Positions 46,343 through 56,523 of a stretch of 64,000 bases of DNA are shown piece by piece (position 1 is the first letter of the stretch; the number at the start of each line of letters is the position of its first letter). The DNA is taken from positions 2,472,448 to 2,536,447 of the forward strand of contig WNKI01000004.1 of NCBI GenBank assembly GCA_015350385.1. The letters run 5' to 3'. The stretch is from Aculops lycopersici. Its lineage: Eukaryota; Arthropoda; Arachnida; Trombidiformes; Eriophyidae. The position numbers were made by a program, and so were the translations under genes. The notes below the pieces were generated by a model that was given only the letters and a program-made list of their open reading frames with translations, did no database searches and was not told the DNA's origin.

Positions 46343-46523
46343 GGAGCTACGGAAGAAGGAGAAGAATGCAACAATTAACTAGAGCAACAGTAACCAGAAG
46401 AGCGTCAACCTTTTTTCTTTTCATTTTATAATATAATCAATATTTTATAACCGATCAACAATCAATCATACATAAAAGAGGTCAGTTCAAGTGCACGTTC
46501 GATCTGATAGATCATTTTAATTA

Positions 46524-49500
46524 TCAATCACATAAACTCAAATCCTTGAAGCATTTACGACAATAGAGTGATCCATTTGTTGGCGGTCGATCGAATCTAT
46601 TTAGAGCAACCTGCTGGAAGTTTAAGCTATCAAATGCCTTCCTATACTCGCGCTCAAAGTTGTCCATGTAAAAGCGTCCGGGTCCTTGTTCTCTTATAAT
46701 TAGGAATATAAGGTCTCTATATAGATTGTGACGATTTTTGTCGAAGGAGAATCGAGTCGAACTCTTCAATCTTGCATTTAATACAAGGTTCATAGCCTTA
46801 TGAAGTTCGTCAGCCCTAATTAGATTGATAACTCGCTCCAGGAAGCTCCTAGTGAAGAATATCTCGTCGCTTACTATTGCCTGGACTTGATTGGATGGGT
46901 TTTCCCGAGCCAATTGACGATAGAGAGGCTTTCCAATTTCAGCATGCAACTTGTCATTGTCCCATAAAGTTTTGACTATTACTTTATCTGATTCTCTCCA
47001 TTCTTCTGGGATCTCCCGCCCATTCAAAATGGAAGCTGAGTCTAAACATAGTAGAGCAAGATGAGTTGGCACATTGATGCGACTGAAGCACCATAAGAGA
47101 TTCCAATAGATGATCGGATGCTCATCAACGAAATTGCTACTTGTTGGACAACCATCACCGGAGCTCTCAAATACACTCTCGAGCTCCTTCCGTAGTACAA
47201 TAGGACTTAGGTACGGGACGGTGAAAGTTTGTTTGCTGTGTTCCTCAGTCGCCATGCCTATGATTGGCCGCTGCCCGGAGGTTTCGCTCTCATGTTTGTC
47301 TGGCTCTTCGAAGTTCAAGTTGACTAGATCGTTAGTGTCTCCAGCTGAATCCTCGTGTATGTTTGGTTTCTTGGTACCGCCATTCTTCATCTCATTTATT
47401 GTGAATCTTTTATCCTCCACTACAACAGTTAAAGAGGGAACAATCTTCGCCCGACAATATATGCAGCTTGTGTTGAGATTCGATTCATTGTGTGACCATC
47501 GTTCCATAATCTCTTCGTCATACAACAAGGAATGACAAATATTACATCGACAGCAAGTGGTCATCGTGACTTCTATGGCAACACCTTGATCTGCCTTCTT
47601 GTTCAAGTTGAGGTCTGACATGTGATCAACAAGGTCCTCTTTTGAGCTTGAGTTGTTGTAGTGTTTCTCTAGCGCTGCGAAGAGTTTATGGTAGTGTCGG
47701 AAGTCATTTGCCTCGATAGCAGATGGCTCCAGATCCTCCTCATTGCTTAATCTCAAAAGATCATTCGACGCGACACTGGACGCATCACTATCATCGTCTA
47801 AAGGTCTTGAGGGTTGAATCGTGTTGTAAAAGGAATTGGCCCATTGAGACAGCAACTCTCTAGTGCCTGATTTGTTAACTTGAGCCGAAGTTAGAAGTCT
47901 TGAGGGAGTGTTGGCATTTGAGAAAGAGCTTTTGATCTCTTGAAACGACGATAGGAGTCCTGTCGCCGTGCTCTTGATGTTTTTGTAAACACTTTTGGAA
48001 TTTTGACCGGATGTCCACTTTGACCATTGTAGATTGCTTGCATCATTTATCAGGGTTGAGAGCTTGAAGTTTGGAGTTGATGTTAGATTTTTCAATAAAC
48101 TGGGATCATCATCTTGCATCGAGGTATTATCTGATTGATCTGCTATTGATTCTGATAATTGCTGATTGCTTCTAGTTTCATCGGAGCCAGATACTTGACT
48201 GTCGTCGCCGAAATCTATTGGCTCTGCAAGGTTTCGTTTTGGCTCTCTCGGTTCTAGCTTGCGCAAAATTTGAGCGTCTTCCCCAAAACTGTCAGCGTTT
48301 AGGAAGCCATTAGCATCAGAAGTGTTATTAGAGACAGGTAGACCTGCATTCAAGAGAAAGTTATTACCATTTACTTGACTGTTCGTACCTGAATACAAAT
48401 CCACCAAAATTGGCGAAGCGTCTCTATTGTTTGTCATCTTATAAGAAGAGTTAGTTGTGAATAGAACACCAGCCTCAGTATCGATTAGGTCCAGATTTTC
48501 TAAAATGAACTTGTCTTGACGACTGTCGTTGAAAAGTTGTTGCCTTTCCCTCATTTGTGTAAATAGATCAGACACAGTGGATGTGCTAACTTTGATAGAC
48601 TCGTTCGCGCCAGTCAATCTTGACAATATTGGCTGCTCCTCAACCTCGCCGACAGTATCATTACCTGTACTGGAGGATTTTGCCCTATCTAGCACCGGTC
48701 TTTCAGGAGATGAGTTGTTTCTCAAGTGCATACTGTATGACTTATGGATCGAGTTTGGTTGTCTCTTTGGGCTTTCTGAATCGTCATCATTAGTGTCATA
48801 ATCCTCGTCACCATTCTTCAGATCCTCCTTGACTTCAGTCGAGGCAGTCCTCTCTGAGTGGTGAATTGTAAACGATCTGTTTATGAGAGAACTCCTACTT
48901 GGACCACGTCCATAATTAGGTAGAGTTTCTTGATCATTGGCATAGACACAGGACTTGGATAGCAAACTACTTGGATTAAATATGTCATCGCTAGCCGTGT
49001 AGCTTGTTGCACGATCAACAACATCAATATCTAACCTGTGGAAACTTGGATCTCCAATCAGAGGCATGCACTTCAAGTTCCGACGTTCCATTCGGACCCT
49101 TCCGTGAGATTTGAATAAAGCAATTCCGCTGATAACATTTCTTATCTTGGTCCAAAGAACAGTTGTTGGCTTACTAGAGTGATCTGGCCATTTACTTTCT
49201 AAAACTGCCCTATTGTAATATCCATAAGTAACCGCATTTGGCTTAATACCCGCCTTCTTCATTTCGAAGAATACCCTGACAGCCAGAGCTGGTTGGCCAT
49301 GATAACCACATAGCAGTGTTAGAATTCTAAAACAGATCTCGTCGGCTGATAAGCCCAATTTTTGCATCCGAACCAAAGTTGAATAGGCATATCTGAGAAT
49401 TCTTGCTGTTGACTTTGAAGTTTGTTCGGAGTCAATGGTCTCTCTAGAGGCGGTTCTACAATATGATACATAGGATGGTAGAGTTGAGAACCACAAGCTA

Positions 49501-51917
49501 TAGCAACAACTTAGTAAATACTTTGACCAATCAAATGGGTTCTCGGCACAACGTCTAGCCAACTTCTGTGAAGTCTTGATTTCTTGCTTAGTGCGCCTTG
49601 AGATCGAAAATGAACTATTGAGTTCGTTTGCTTGGTTTTCAATGATAACATTGTTTTCGAAATATACCGAGTCATTGGTAGCTTTATCCAGTGATTGAAA
49701 GTTAAGTTGCTGAGGATGTCGATGAAAGAGGGCTGGGTTTAGTGGCCCGAATTTCAGCCTGTTTGATGTCGTTGAGTTATCACGTTGTTGATCGTCATTT
49801 GCAAAACTATTGCTCAAGCTTATGGATGGAGATTGCTCTGGTGCAGGGATGTAAACGGATCTATCGGTTGGAATCGAGAAATTGTCTTTGTCAAACAACT
49901 TGATTGGTCTATCTGAGAAGAGGTCATCTGAAGAAGTTAACCTTTCTTCACAATCGTCAAAGAAAGCTAAGCTTGTATTCTTGTCTGACAGGAAACTTCT
50001 TTCTTCAATGTAATGAGTGAACATCTGAGTTTTCGTTATGAGTTGATAAAATTGACTATAGTTTCGATCACGGGACATGAGGAATCCTTCAAAGTTGAAC
50101 AATGAGGTAGGATCTGTTGCTCCAATTGTTGGTGCTCTTGTGATGGGTAGAAGATACGAGCGAAAACCTCTCAATATTGTAGCCATGAAGCGTAAGAATG
50201 CCTCCTGTATCTCCAATTCAATATTTCTTTCGAGTTGGTGTCTCTGAGATTCTGCCATAAGATTTCTATGTTGGGGTGACATGGATAGTGCTTGTATTCT
50301 GAGACATCTTTGATGGATCTTTTCTAGAGAACTTCGGAGAACTCGCGCTGCCCTCTTAGGTAATATTCGATGGTGTAGGCATTTCTTAGATTCAGATCGT
50401 TTGATCATGCCTGTGTCCAGATCAACACATATAATGTCATCTGGAGGTGTAAAAATATCAAATAGTCTCGAATCAATGCCGACGATGAAGGGTAATGGAG
50501 CATTTAGGATGCCGTGTAAGCTTAGTGGACATAGCGGTACATACGGACATTGCCACTGGAATGGGAATAACATTGCTGTTATAGCCTCGGACACTCCAGT
50601 TAGAACCCAAGGATTCAAAGAGTTGAGCAAAATCTTTTGCTCACATAGTCCAAATAAGAGGACGTCCATTGTGCCATCTACACGGAGCGATCTTAGCATT
50701 TGTATAAATGATGCCCCAGTCAAAGGTAGAGGCAATCGGCTCGATGGTTGACTAATAGTAACAGTTTCATCTGTGCCTGGCATTAATTGCACCATAACAG
50801 TAGGTCGTTGTGGAGTTGGAAAATGAACATCTAATAGAAAATGCGATATGTGATGCTCAAGGGGCACTCGTCTTCCTGATGAGATTTCACTGGCTGATTG
50901 ATTTGCAATATTGAAGACTAGTTTGTAAAGGAACAATAGGAATTTCTCAAAGCAATCGAAGAATGGCCAGCGGGATAAAATACAAATTGACTTTGTAACG
51001 AATAGCTCACGGCCTTCTGGTTTGCTGTACTTGTCGTCGGCATCAATAAGACCGAGACAAAATTTTTGATAATGATTCAGGCAAGTATCTTCAAATATTT
51101 CGTGAAATGATATTGCAGTACCGTAGATCTTTTGTGCTGAGTCCGAAGTTAGGACAAATGTTGATGCCTGTGGCTTGGGCAAAGGGGTGTTGGTGGGTCT
51201 CAATTCGATACTTGCTCCTGCAGGTAAGCAGAATAGAGGCACTGTGTCAGGAAGTGGAAAGTTTGCATAATCCTGAATGGGAAATCTCGATATAATCTGT
51301 GGCTTGTAGCAGAGTGAGGGTGGACTTAGTATGGTCTTTTTGTAGCAAACATGCACCTCGGATCCAATCATACCATAATAACTTTTGTTTAGATTCTTTT
51401 TGATGCAGAAAAATGCATGTGGAGGGTGTTCGCTCTTATTACTTAATATCACACATAAGTCAACCACGACAAGTTGATTGAACGGATGTCGGGCCTTGGA
51501 TCGTCGGTAGGTGAGATAAGTACCAGATTTGGCACCACTATTTCCAGTACTGGCACAGCGTCCGTATGGAGTTTCTCTTACAACCTCCGCATCAGGTAGC
51601 ACTCGATCTTTATCCTCATGGTAAACCCCAATGTCAACAAGAGGCGGCTTGTCGGTGCCTCTCTTGAAGCAAATAAGAATATTTGGGCTCTTGAAGTTTC
51701 CATTGTTGAGATCGGCAGAGTGACCGCCGGGCGTTTTTTCAATACAAGTGTAACCGATAGGACATTCTTCGCCGAGTCCCTTAAATATCACAGCAATATC
51801 AGTTATTGGAGCTTTTGAGTCAAACAAAGAATTTGATTCTATTGACTCATTCTTCAACTCGGTATTCTCCGGCACGCCAGAGATTATGAAGTAATCAGCA
51901 ACATGCTTCTCCTCCAT
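46524..51917 (-). CDS. Crag: DENND4/Crag-type DENN-domain Rab guanine nucleotide exchange factor
   Basis: Intronless, 1797 residues, in the range of DENND4A/B/C and Drosophila Crag. An N-terminal MABP-like region (about 35-210, with DIAVIFKGLGEECPIGYTCI, GTYLTYRRSKA and HAFFCIKKN) precedes the DENN modules. These are uDENN near 225-280 (VPLFCLPAGASIELRP), cDENN about 305-500 (CILSRWPFFDCFEKFLLFLY, DVLLFGLCEQKILLNSL, FQWQCPYVPLCP) and dDENN after it. A pentatricopeptide-like repeat near 855-905 (RMQKLGLSADEICFRILTLL, EMKKAGIKPNAVTYG) and a C-terminal Cys pair module (CCRCNICH and CIYCRAKIVPS, about 1452-1495) are DENND4 hallmarks. These proteins activate Rab10 (and in flies Rab11) in basolateral and photoreceptor trafficking. 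ATG 51917 opens MEEKHVADYFIISGVP, typical of the family. Confidence 0.93.
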   Translation of the reverse strand: MEEKHVADYFIISGVPENTELKNESIESNSLFDSKAPITDIAVIFKGLGEECPIGYTCIEKTPGGHSADLNNGNFKSPNILICFKRGTDKPPLVDIGVYHEDKDRVLPDAEVVRETPYGRCASTGNSGAKSGTYLTYRRSKARHPFNQLVVVDLCVILSNKSEHPPHAFFCIKKNLNKSYYGMIGSEVHVCYKKTILSPPSLCYKPQIISRFPIQDYANFPLPDTVPLFCLPAGASIELRPTNTPLPKPQASTFVLTSDSAQKIYGTAISFHEIFEDTCLNHYQKFCLGLIDADDKYSKPEGRELFVTKSICILSRWPFFDCFEKFLLFLYKLVFNIANQSASEISSGRRVPLEHHISHFLLDVHFPTPQRPTVMVQLMPGTDETVTISQPSSRLPLPLTGASFIQMLRSLRVDGTMDVLLFGLCEQKILLNSLNPWVLTGVSEAITAMLFPFQWQCPYVPLCPLSLHGILNAPLPFIVGIDSRLFDIFTPPDDIICVDLDTGMIKRSESKKCLHHRILPKRAARVLRSSLEKIHQRCLRIQALSMSPQHRNLMAESQRHQLERNIELEIQEAFLRFMATILRGFRSYLLPITRAPTIGATDPTSLFNFEGFLMSRDRNYSQFYQLITKTQMFTHYIEERSFLSDKNTSLAFFDDCEERLTSSDDLFSDRPIKLFDKDNFSIPTDRSVYIPAPEQSPSISLSNSFANDDQQRDNSTTSNRLKFGPLNPALFHRHPQQLNFQSLDKATNDSVYFENNVIIENQANELNSSFSISRRTKQEIKTSQKLARRCAENPFDWSKYLLSCCYSLWFSTLPSYVSYCRTASRETIDSEQTSKSTARILRYAYSTLVRMQKLGLSADEICFRILTLLCGYHGQPALAVRVFFEMKKAGIKPNAVTYGYYNRAVLESKWPDHSSKPTTVLWTKIRNVISGIALFKSHGRVRMERRNLKCMPLIGDPSFHRLDIDVVDRATSYTASDDIFNPSSLLSKSCVYANDQETLPNYGRGPSRSSLINRSFTIHHSERTASTEVKEDLKNGDEDYDTNDDDSESPKRQPNSIHKSYSMHLRNNSSPERPVLDRAKSSSTGNDTVGEVEEQPILSRLTGANESIKVSTSTVSDLFTQMRERQQLFNDSRQDKFILENLDLIDTEAGVLFTTNSSYKMTNNRDASPILVDLYSGTNSQVNGNNFLLNAGLPVSNNTSDANGFLNADSFGEDAQILRKLEPREPKRNLAEPIDFGDDSQVSGSDETRSNQQLSESIADQSDNTSMQDDDPSLLKNLTSTPNFKLSTLINDASNLQWSKWTSGQNSKSVYKNIKSTATGLLSSFQEIKSSFSNANTPSRLLTSAQVNKSGTRELLSQWANSFYNTIQPSRPLDDDSDASSVASNDLLRLSNEEDLEPSAIEANDFRHYHKLFAALEKHYNNSSSKEDLVDHMSDLNLNKKADQGVAIEVTMTTCCRCNICHSLLYDEEIMERWSHNESNLNTSCIYCRAKIVPSLTVVVEDKRFTINEMKNGGTKKPNIHEDSAGDTNDLVNLNFEEPDKHESETSGQRPIIGMATEEHSKQTFTVPYLSPIVLRKELESVFESSGDGCPTSSNFVDEHPIIYWNLLWCFSRINVPTHLALLCLDSASILNGREIPEEWRESDKVIVKTLWDNDKLHAEIGKPLYRQLARENPSNQVQAIVSDEIFFTRSFLERVINLIRADELHKAMNLVLNARLKSSTRFSFDKNRHNLYRDLIFLIIREQGPGRFYMDNFEREYRKAFDSLNFQQVALNRFDRPPTNGSLYCRKCFKDLSLCD

Positions 51918-52424
51918 TTTTGCATGCTATCTCTCTATGTAGCGTTCAGTATCGAACTTGTCCAGGTGGATGCTGGGGCCTCTGATGGGTTAGATGTGGC
52001 TTGATTGGTGATAGATATATTGTTTAGACAATATTGTTTTGCGAAGCATGATGCTTGTAGCTTAGTACTATATCAACTAAATTAAGTGCTACGATTCGTA
52101 AGTTCGTTGAGTCCTCAAGGAAATGAGTGTTGATTTTGATTCTAATCAGTGGCTAGTTGTCAAGGGCAACTGATGAAGTGTGTCAATTTCAGAGTCGGCG
52201 GTTATGATACTTTGAGATGGGTTTTCCTATCTGTAATGCGGCCAGATCAATAGTCTTCCTAGGAAAATCTGTGAACCGGACGTCTCGTTTGTTTTTAGAT
52301 CAAGTTAAATATCACAAGATTTCCAACAGAATACTGAAAGTTGATAACTTTCATTGAGACTTGATGATTTAGCAGTTGTAGTGGTTGTTATACCCTAGGA
52401 AAGGCTAGGGATTTGAGATTCAAT
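51918..52424. other. Upstream region of DENND4
   Basis: Presumed promoter of DENND4 on the minus strand and of the small tentative gene on the plus strand. No gene was seen. A short inverted repeat (ATATTGT/ACAATAT) lies near 52016-52035. Confidence 0.35.
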
Positions 52425-52782
52425 ATGGTGTCAACAGCAAAAGATGTAGATGTAAGATGATGGTAATTGTCCTGTAGATCTTGAGTGACGATATTGTGTT
52501 TCCCTCGGGATTTTCCAAGTACTTCGAGGATTACTTGGAAACGATAAAGAGATATGCGCGAGTGGCTAGATTCGAGAATGTATTGTTGTTGCCTTCGATT
52601 GTTATTTGCTACAGAATTTTTATACGTCTGTGGCGTATAACAACAATAAAGTTGCGTTCGATTTGGTGGTAAGTTGGATCAAATATGCATAATTTTCATC
52701 GATCGGATAAATTTTCCGTTCTCTTCCAAGCTGCAGTGGCAATAGCGACTTAAACATCAACACTTGTCCGGATGCAGCATGA
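52425..52782 (+). CDS. Tentative small membrane protein, three short exons
   Basis: The best-supported part is exon 52478-52668. It is preceded by TGTCCTGTAG and ends in a consensus GTAAGT donor, coding ILSDDIVFPSGFSKYFEDYL and a hydrophobic segment (VLLLPSIVICYRIFI). A 62-bp intron with a pyrimidine-rich acceptor (CTCTTCCAAG) leads in frame to CCSGNSDLNINTCPDAA and a stop at 52780-52782. Upstream, ATG 52425 codes MVSTAKDVD up to a GTAAGA donor in the matching phase, but this would make a 26-nt intron, which is implausibly short. The true first exon may be elsewhere. The full model would give 89 residues, and the family is not recognised. Confidence 0.3.
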
Positions 52783-53673
52783 GGTTTATGTCAGCTCTGT
52801 GATGATATAATATGTGACAGTGATGACAGTCGCAACTGGTGATGTTGGTCAATTAATAATAATGATGAAAAGAGGCCTTGGAATAATCACAACCTCGCCA
52901 GGTGTCGGGGAGCGGATAAGTGATGAGAATTTTACAAACTCGCAGGTCGGGCCAGCGGCGATAACCGCAATGCACACAGGCTATAGCATGACACACGCAC
53001 AGACAAACAGACAGTGGCATTGAGCATGCTAGAAAAGTTGAGAAAACAATGGAAACCCAATAGCTGGTGCAAACACTTGCAGTGTGACAAGCGCGCAGAC
53101 AGACGGGCAAACGCACACACAGTGACTCAGAGGCACACACGAAACGCGTAGACACGGCAAAAATCGTGGCAAAGTCTTTGCCGCATAGATGTGCATTAGT
53201 GGAGTGGAGCGAGAGGCCACTCGCCAAGGGAGAGTTGGGCGCCAAAAACACAAGATGGTTTGCAAGTAATTTTGGTCGAGTTGCGTTGTTATCTCGGCAA
53301 ACTATGCGTTCTTTCTATTGTGTTTATATCACATTTATATCATCACTAATCTTGATAACAACACAATCTTGAAAACTGAAATCTCAAAGCTCGATGACTT
53401 GATGCAACATGATAGCGGCTTGTCTATTTCCATCCACACTACAAAGTTGGCAAGCGTATCTGCGGTAATAGGATCTAGATGCGAGATGCGGCGAGTTGTT
53501 TATGCTTTAGCTAAAACTATGTATATGATTCATGCGACAAGGATCCAGATCTAACAATAACTAGCTTGATGACGTGATTTAGTTGCCTAACCTAATTGCG
53601 AAACATTATTTCCCATCGACGTCATTGGCAAACTGAACAACAAAAACAACTCCCACAACAATCCGTTAGCCTC

Positions 53674-53874
53674 TCAATATAGGTAGTGATGGACAACTAT
53701 CATTACAACCGCTAGGAATGTCATTGCGGACCTTTCCATCCAAGTTGAGCCTGAGCTCATTGCCATCAGCACTCTTCCCTTGAAATCGTGAGGCGGGTGT
53801 GTAACGGCGGACGAGCCCCAAGTCCAAAGGGATAGATCGTTAGCCAAATCCTGGCCACTATACACTGGATCCAT
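53674..53874 (-). CDS. Small hypothetical frame with hydrophobic C-terminus
   Basis: ATG 53874 opens 66 codons starting MDPVYSGQDLANDLSLWTWG and ending in AMTFLAVVMIVVHHYLY, like a tail-anchored protein. No poly(A) signal or homologue was recognised and no splice support exists. It is reported because its composition looks protein-like in otherwise empty DNA; chance is quite possible. Confidence 0.15.
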   Translation of the reverse strand: MDPVYSGQDLANDLSLWTWGSSAVTHPPHDFKGRVLMAMSSGSTWMERSAMTFLAVVMIVVHHYLY

Positions 53875-55384
53875 AGTTAAAAAGTATCACAGATCGTTAC
53901 CTGATTTTCGAGTGTCCAATAGAATTTTTGTCGTTTCAAATAAGGTCACCGAGACTCGAGTATCGAATGGCCTCCATCTCTACCAAATATCTACTCAGTC
54001 TCGACTCAGTTTCACAGATTCGTCTCGGCAGCAGCCGACATTTATCGCGATGCTAAAGCAAAAGTATACCAACATTGAAGGCATCCAGTATTGAAATGTT
54101 CATTATTATGTAAGAGAGGAGAGCAGCAGGTTGCTTTTATGTCGAATCAGCAAAATTACATCGATTTCTGAATCAAAAATTAAGCGACTACCTCGAACTA
54201 ACTCTTGTCTAGCCGACAGATGGGGTTAAGTCTAGTAGTAAATCTCCCAACAGCTTTTCTACATGATTTAGTTGGATGTTTGCAAAAAACACACATGCCA
54301 ACTATTGCATGGAGACGAGCCGCTTGTTTGCTCGCTCGCCTGGTCCACTAGACATGCTGATAGTTTGTTCGACTAGAGGTAGGTCTTACTGGATCAATTT
54401 TGGAATCGGCAAGCTAACTCGCAGCGGAAATCAGAAAACATCTGCAATATAATGAGTGCGCATGCAATTTTGATAAGCTTCTTCTTTTGTTGCAAGTTGG
54501 TGGTGAGTGGATTTCCGACTAAACTCATAAAATACACGAAAACCCTTGCAAATATGTTTCACACGACCAACTAGGCCAGACGACCACCATCAGTCGAAAG
54601 AGAATCGAGTTCCCGTTGGAAGGTGTAGCAAGGCAGTGAAACCCTTCGATTTTTTCCTCTTTTCTTTTGCACACAAAGCTGCAAGAATAAAAGAATCGAC
54701 AGACTCCACTAGGTGAGTGAGTTCGGCTATTTCGTGGCTGTCTAATGGATTTTATCGCCTAACACGCCGCCACCGACAACTAATAAGATTGGCCACTAGA
54801 ACCACCACTAGCCCAATTTGTTCATCATGAACTCTCGTTGCAACCAAGGAATCAGCAGACAATTTCACCGATGGTCTGTCAGCCTGCTGATGGGTTCTTC
54901 AAGGTCGAGTGGCCATTAGATAGTTGCCGGAATGGCATCGTCGCTCATTCGTCGTCGTCGCCCTGGTCGACGACGAAGATGTACTGGTTGGTGGCTCGCT
55001 GGACCATAGGCTTGTGTGGCGTTCGCTACCTTGAAATGATTGGACTCCACACAGTTGGTTGGTTCTGTAGTGGGTTGGTTGTTGTTGTGGATGTGGACAT
55101 AGGGTCACCCTTTCATCACACAGCAACGCCAATCGTTCGCGCGCCTGTGGCCAATGAACCGGCGCCTAATTGCGCTAGTCTTTTGCTTCATACCAACGTG
55201 TGCAGCTAGCATTAACGGAAGCGAGCTAGCAAGCAAAGTAGCTAGCGGGTTGCCCACTAGTTCTCGCTTGCTGACTCACTTGCCAGCACGGTGGAGATTA
55301 TGATACAAGCAAGCGGCCAATTCATTCAGTGGACTTGAAACGTAGCCACCGGCGACGTGAGGTTGTTATTGTTTGTCGAGTTGG

Positions 55385-55389
55385 CAGCA

Positions 55390-55421
<32 letters not shown>
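55385..55421. repeat. (CCG)n trinucleotide repeat
   Basis: About eleven CCG units in intergenic DNA. Confidence 0.85.
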
Positions 55422-56264
55422 TGTGGTTGTGTGAATGGGGTGCATAGCGACTTCGCTATGGACAGCTCGCTTATTGTATGCGCTATACCAACCGCCAACG
55501 CAACCACCGACTCCCGAGGGACGATTCAATCTCATCCCCCTAGCCGGCTTTGTTGGCGCCTATGGATTCATTGTGGTGCGAGCCGAACCTTTCGTTTTAT
55601 CTCCTATTTAGTCCCATATGGCGAGCAGGCGCACTACACAGTTTCGGCAACTCTACCGCCATCACCACTGCCCCACTCCAATCACTTATTATATGGCCAG
55701 TGAGCAAGGGAAAGAGCAGAAGGAATAGATAGAGAGAGTAAAGTATATTTGGCTTGACGGGTGGGAGTAGGAGTAAAGGCAACAAAAGGTAACGACGCCG
55801 ACGAAGAGATTCACGGCATCTCTAGCTTCCATACTCTTCGCTTCGTTAGGTTTGCCTTTCTCTTCGTCATAGTCGTCTAGCTAGCTAACTGGATGTTTAG
55901 TTTCCAGTCTGAACCGTTAGCCAGTCGAGCGGCCATCGCATTTCTTGCCATTCGAGCGGCGGAAATTGGCGACGTCAAAAACTCCGTAGCGGTACTGTAG
56001 TTGTTTTGGTGGTTGTGGTTACTGCTGTTGTTGTTGCTTGTGGCTGTGGTGTGACTGAGAGCAAATTGAGCCGTTAGACTGGAAGTTAGATTTGAGTGGG
56101 CCAAAAATTGAGAGTAACGAAGGGAATAAAGAGAATTGGATGGGATAGGAAAGGAAAGGAAAGGGAAGGATTGAAATAAAGCATGTATTAGATCGATTGC
56201 GAATGTGCAAGCTTTATTTTGTCAGTGGATAAATTGAGTTTGCTATCTCACCCTGGTAGTGGTC

Positions 56265-56315
56265 TAATCCAATCCAATCCAATCTTTATTCGATCCAATC
56301 CAATTCAATTCAGTC
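56265..56315. repeat. (CCAAT)-type pentanucleotide repeat upstream of PAL
   Basis: Imperfect tandem TCCAA/CCAAT units interrupted by TTTATTCG, about 210 bp before the PAL start. Multiple CCAAT words can bind NF-Y, but here they may simply be a microsatellite. Confidence 0.6.
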
Positions 56316-56523
56316 TCAATTTCATTGGAAACCCAACAGAGTTGCCATATGCGAGGTGCTGAAGTGGTGAGTGACCAGCACAGTGAGCCGGCTTATTATG
56401 GAAGCTTGATTAATATTAAATATAATTATAATTCATGCTCATATCATCATCTTCATTATTATTATAACTGGTTTTCATTTCCATTCTTCTTTGGCGGTTT
56501 AAAGAACCCAAGGAAGTTTAAAG

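Larger units (their letters stand above)
52783..56523. other. Gene-poor stretch before PAL
   Basis: About 3.7 kb with no confident gene. It holds a (CCG)n run at 55385-55421, a short hairpin (CATAGCGA/TCGCTATG near 55442-55459) and CCAAT-type tandem repeats at 56265-56315 that lie upstream of PAL. One minus-strand 66-codon frame (53674-53874) has a hydrophobic C-terminus and is listed separately. Confidence 0.4.

Noticed and set aside
55877..56104. Minus-strand frame with Asn/Thr-rich then Ala-rich sequence
   Set aside because: It lacks an ATG at its upstream end and has no splice or homology support.
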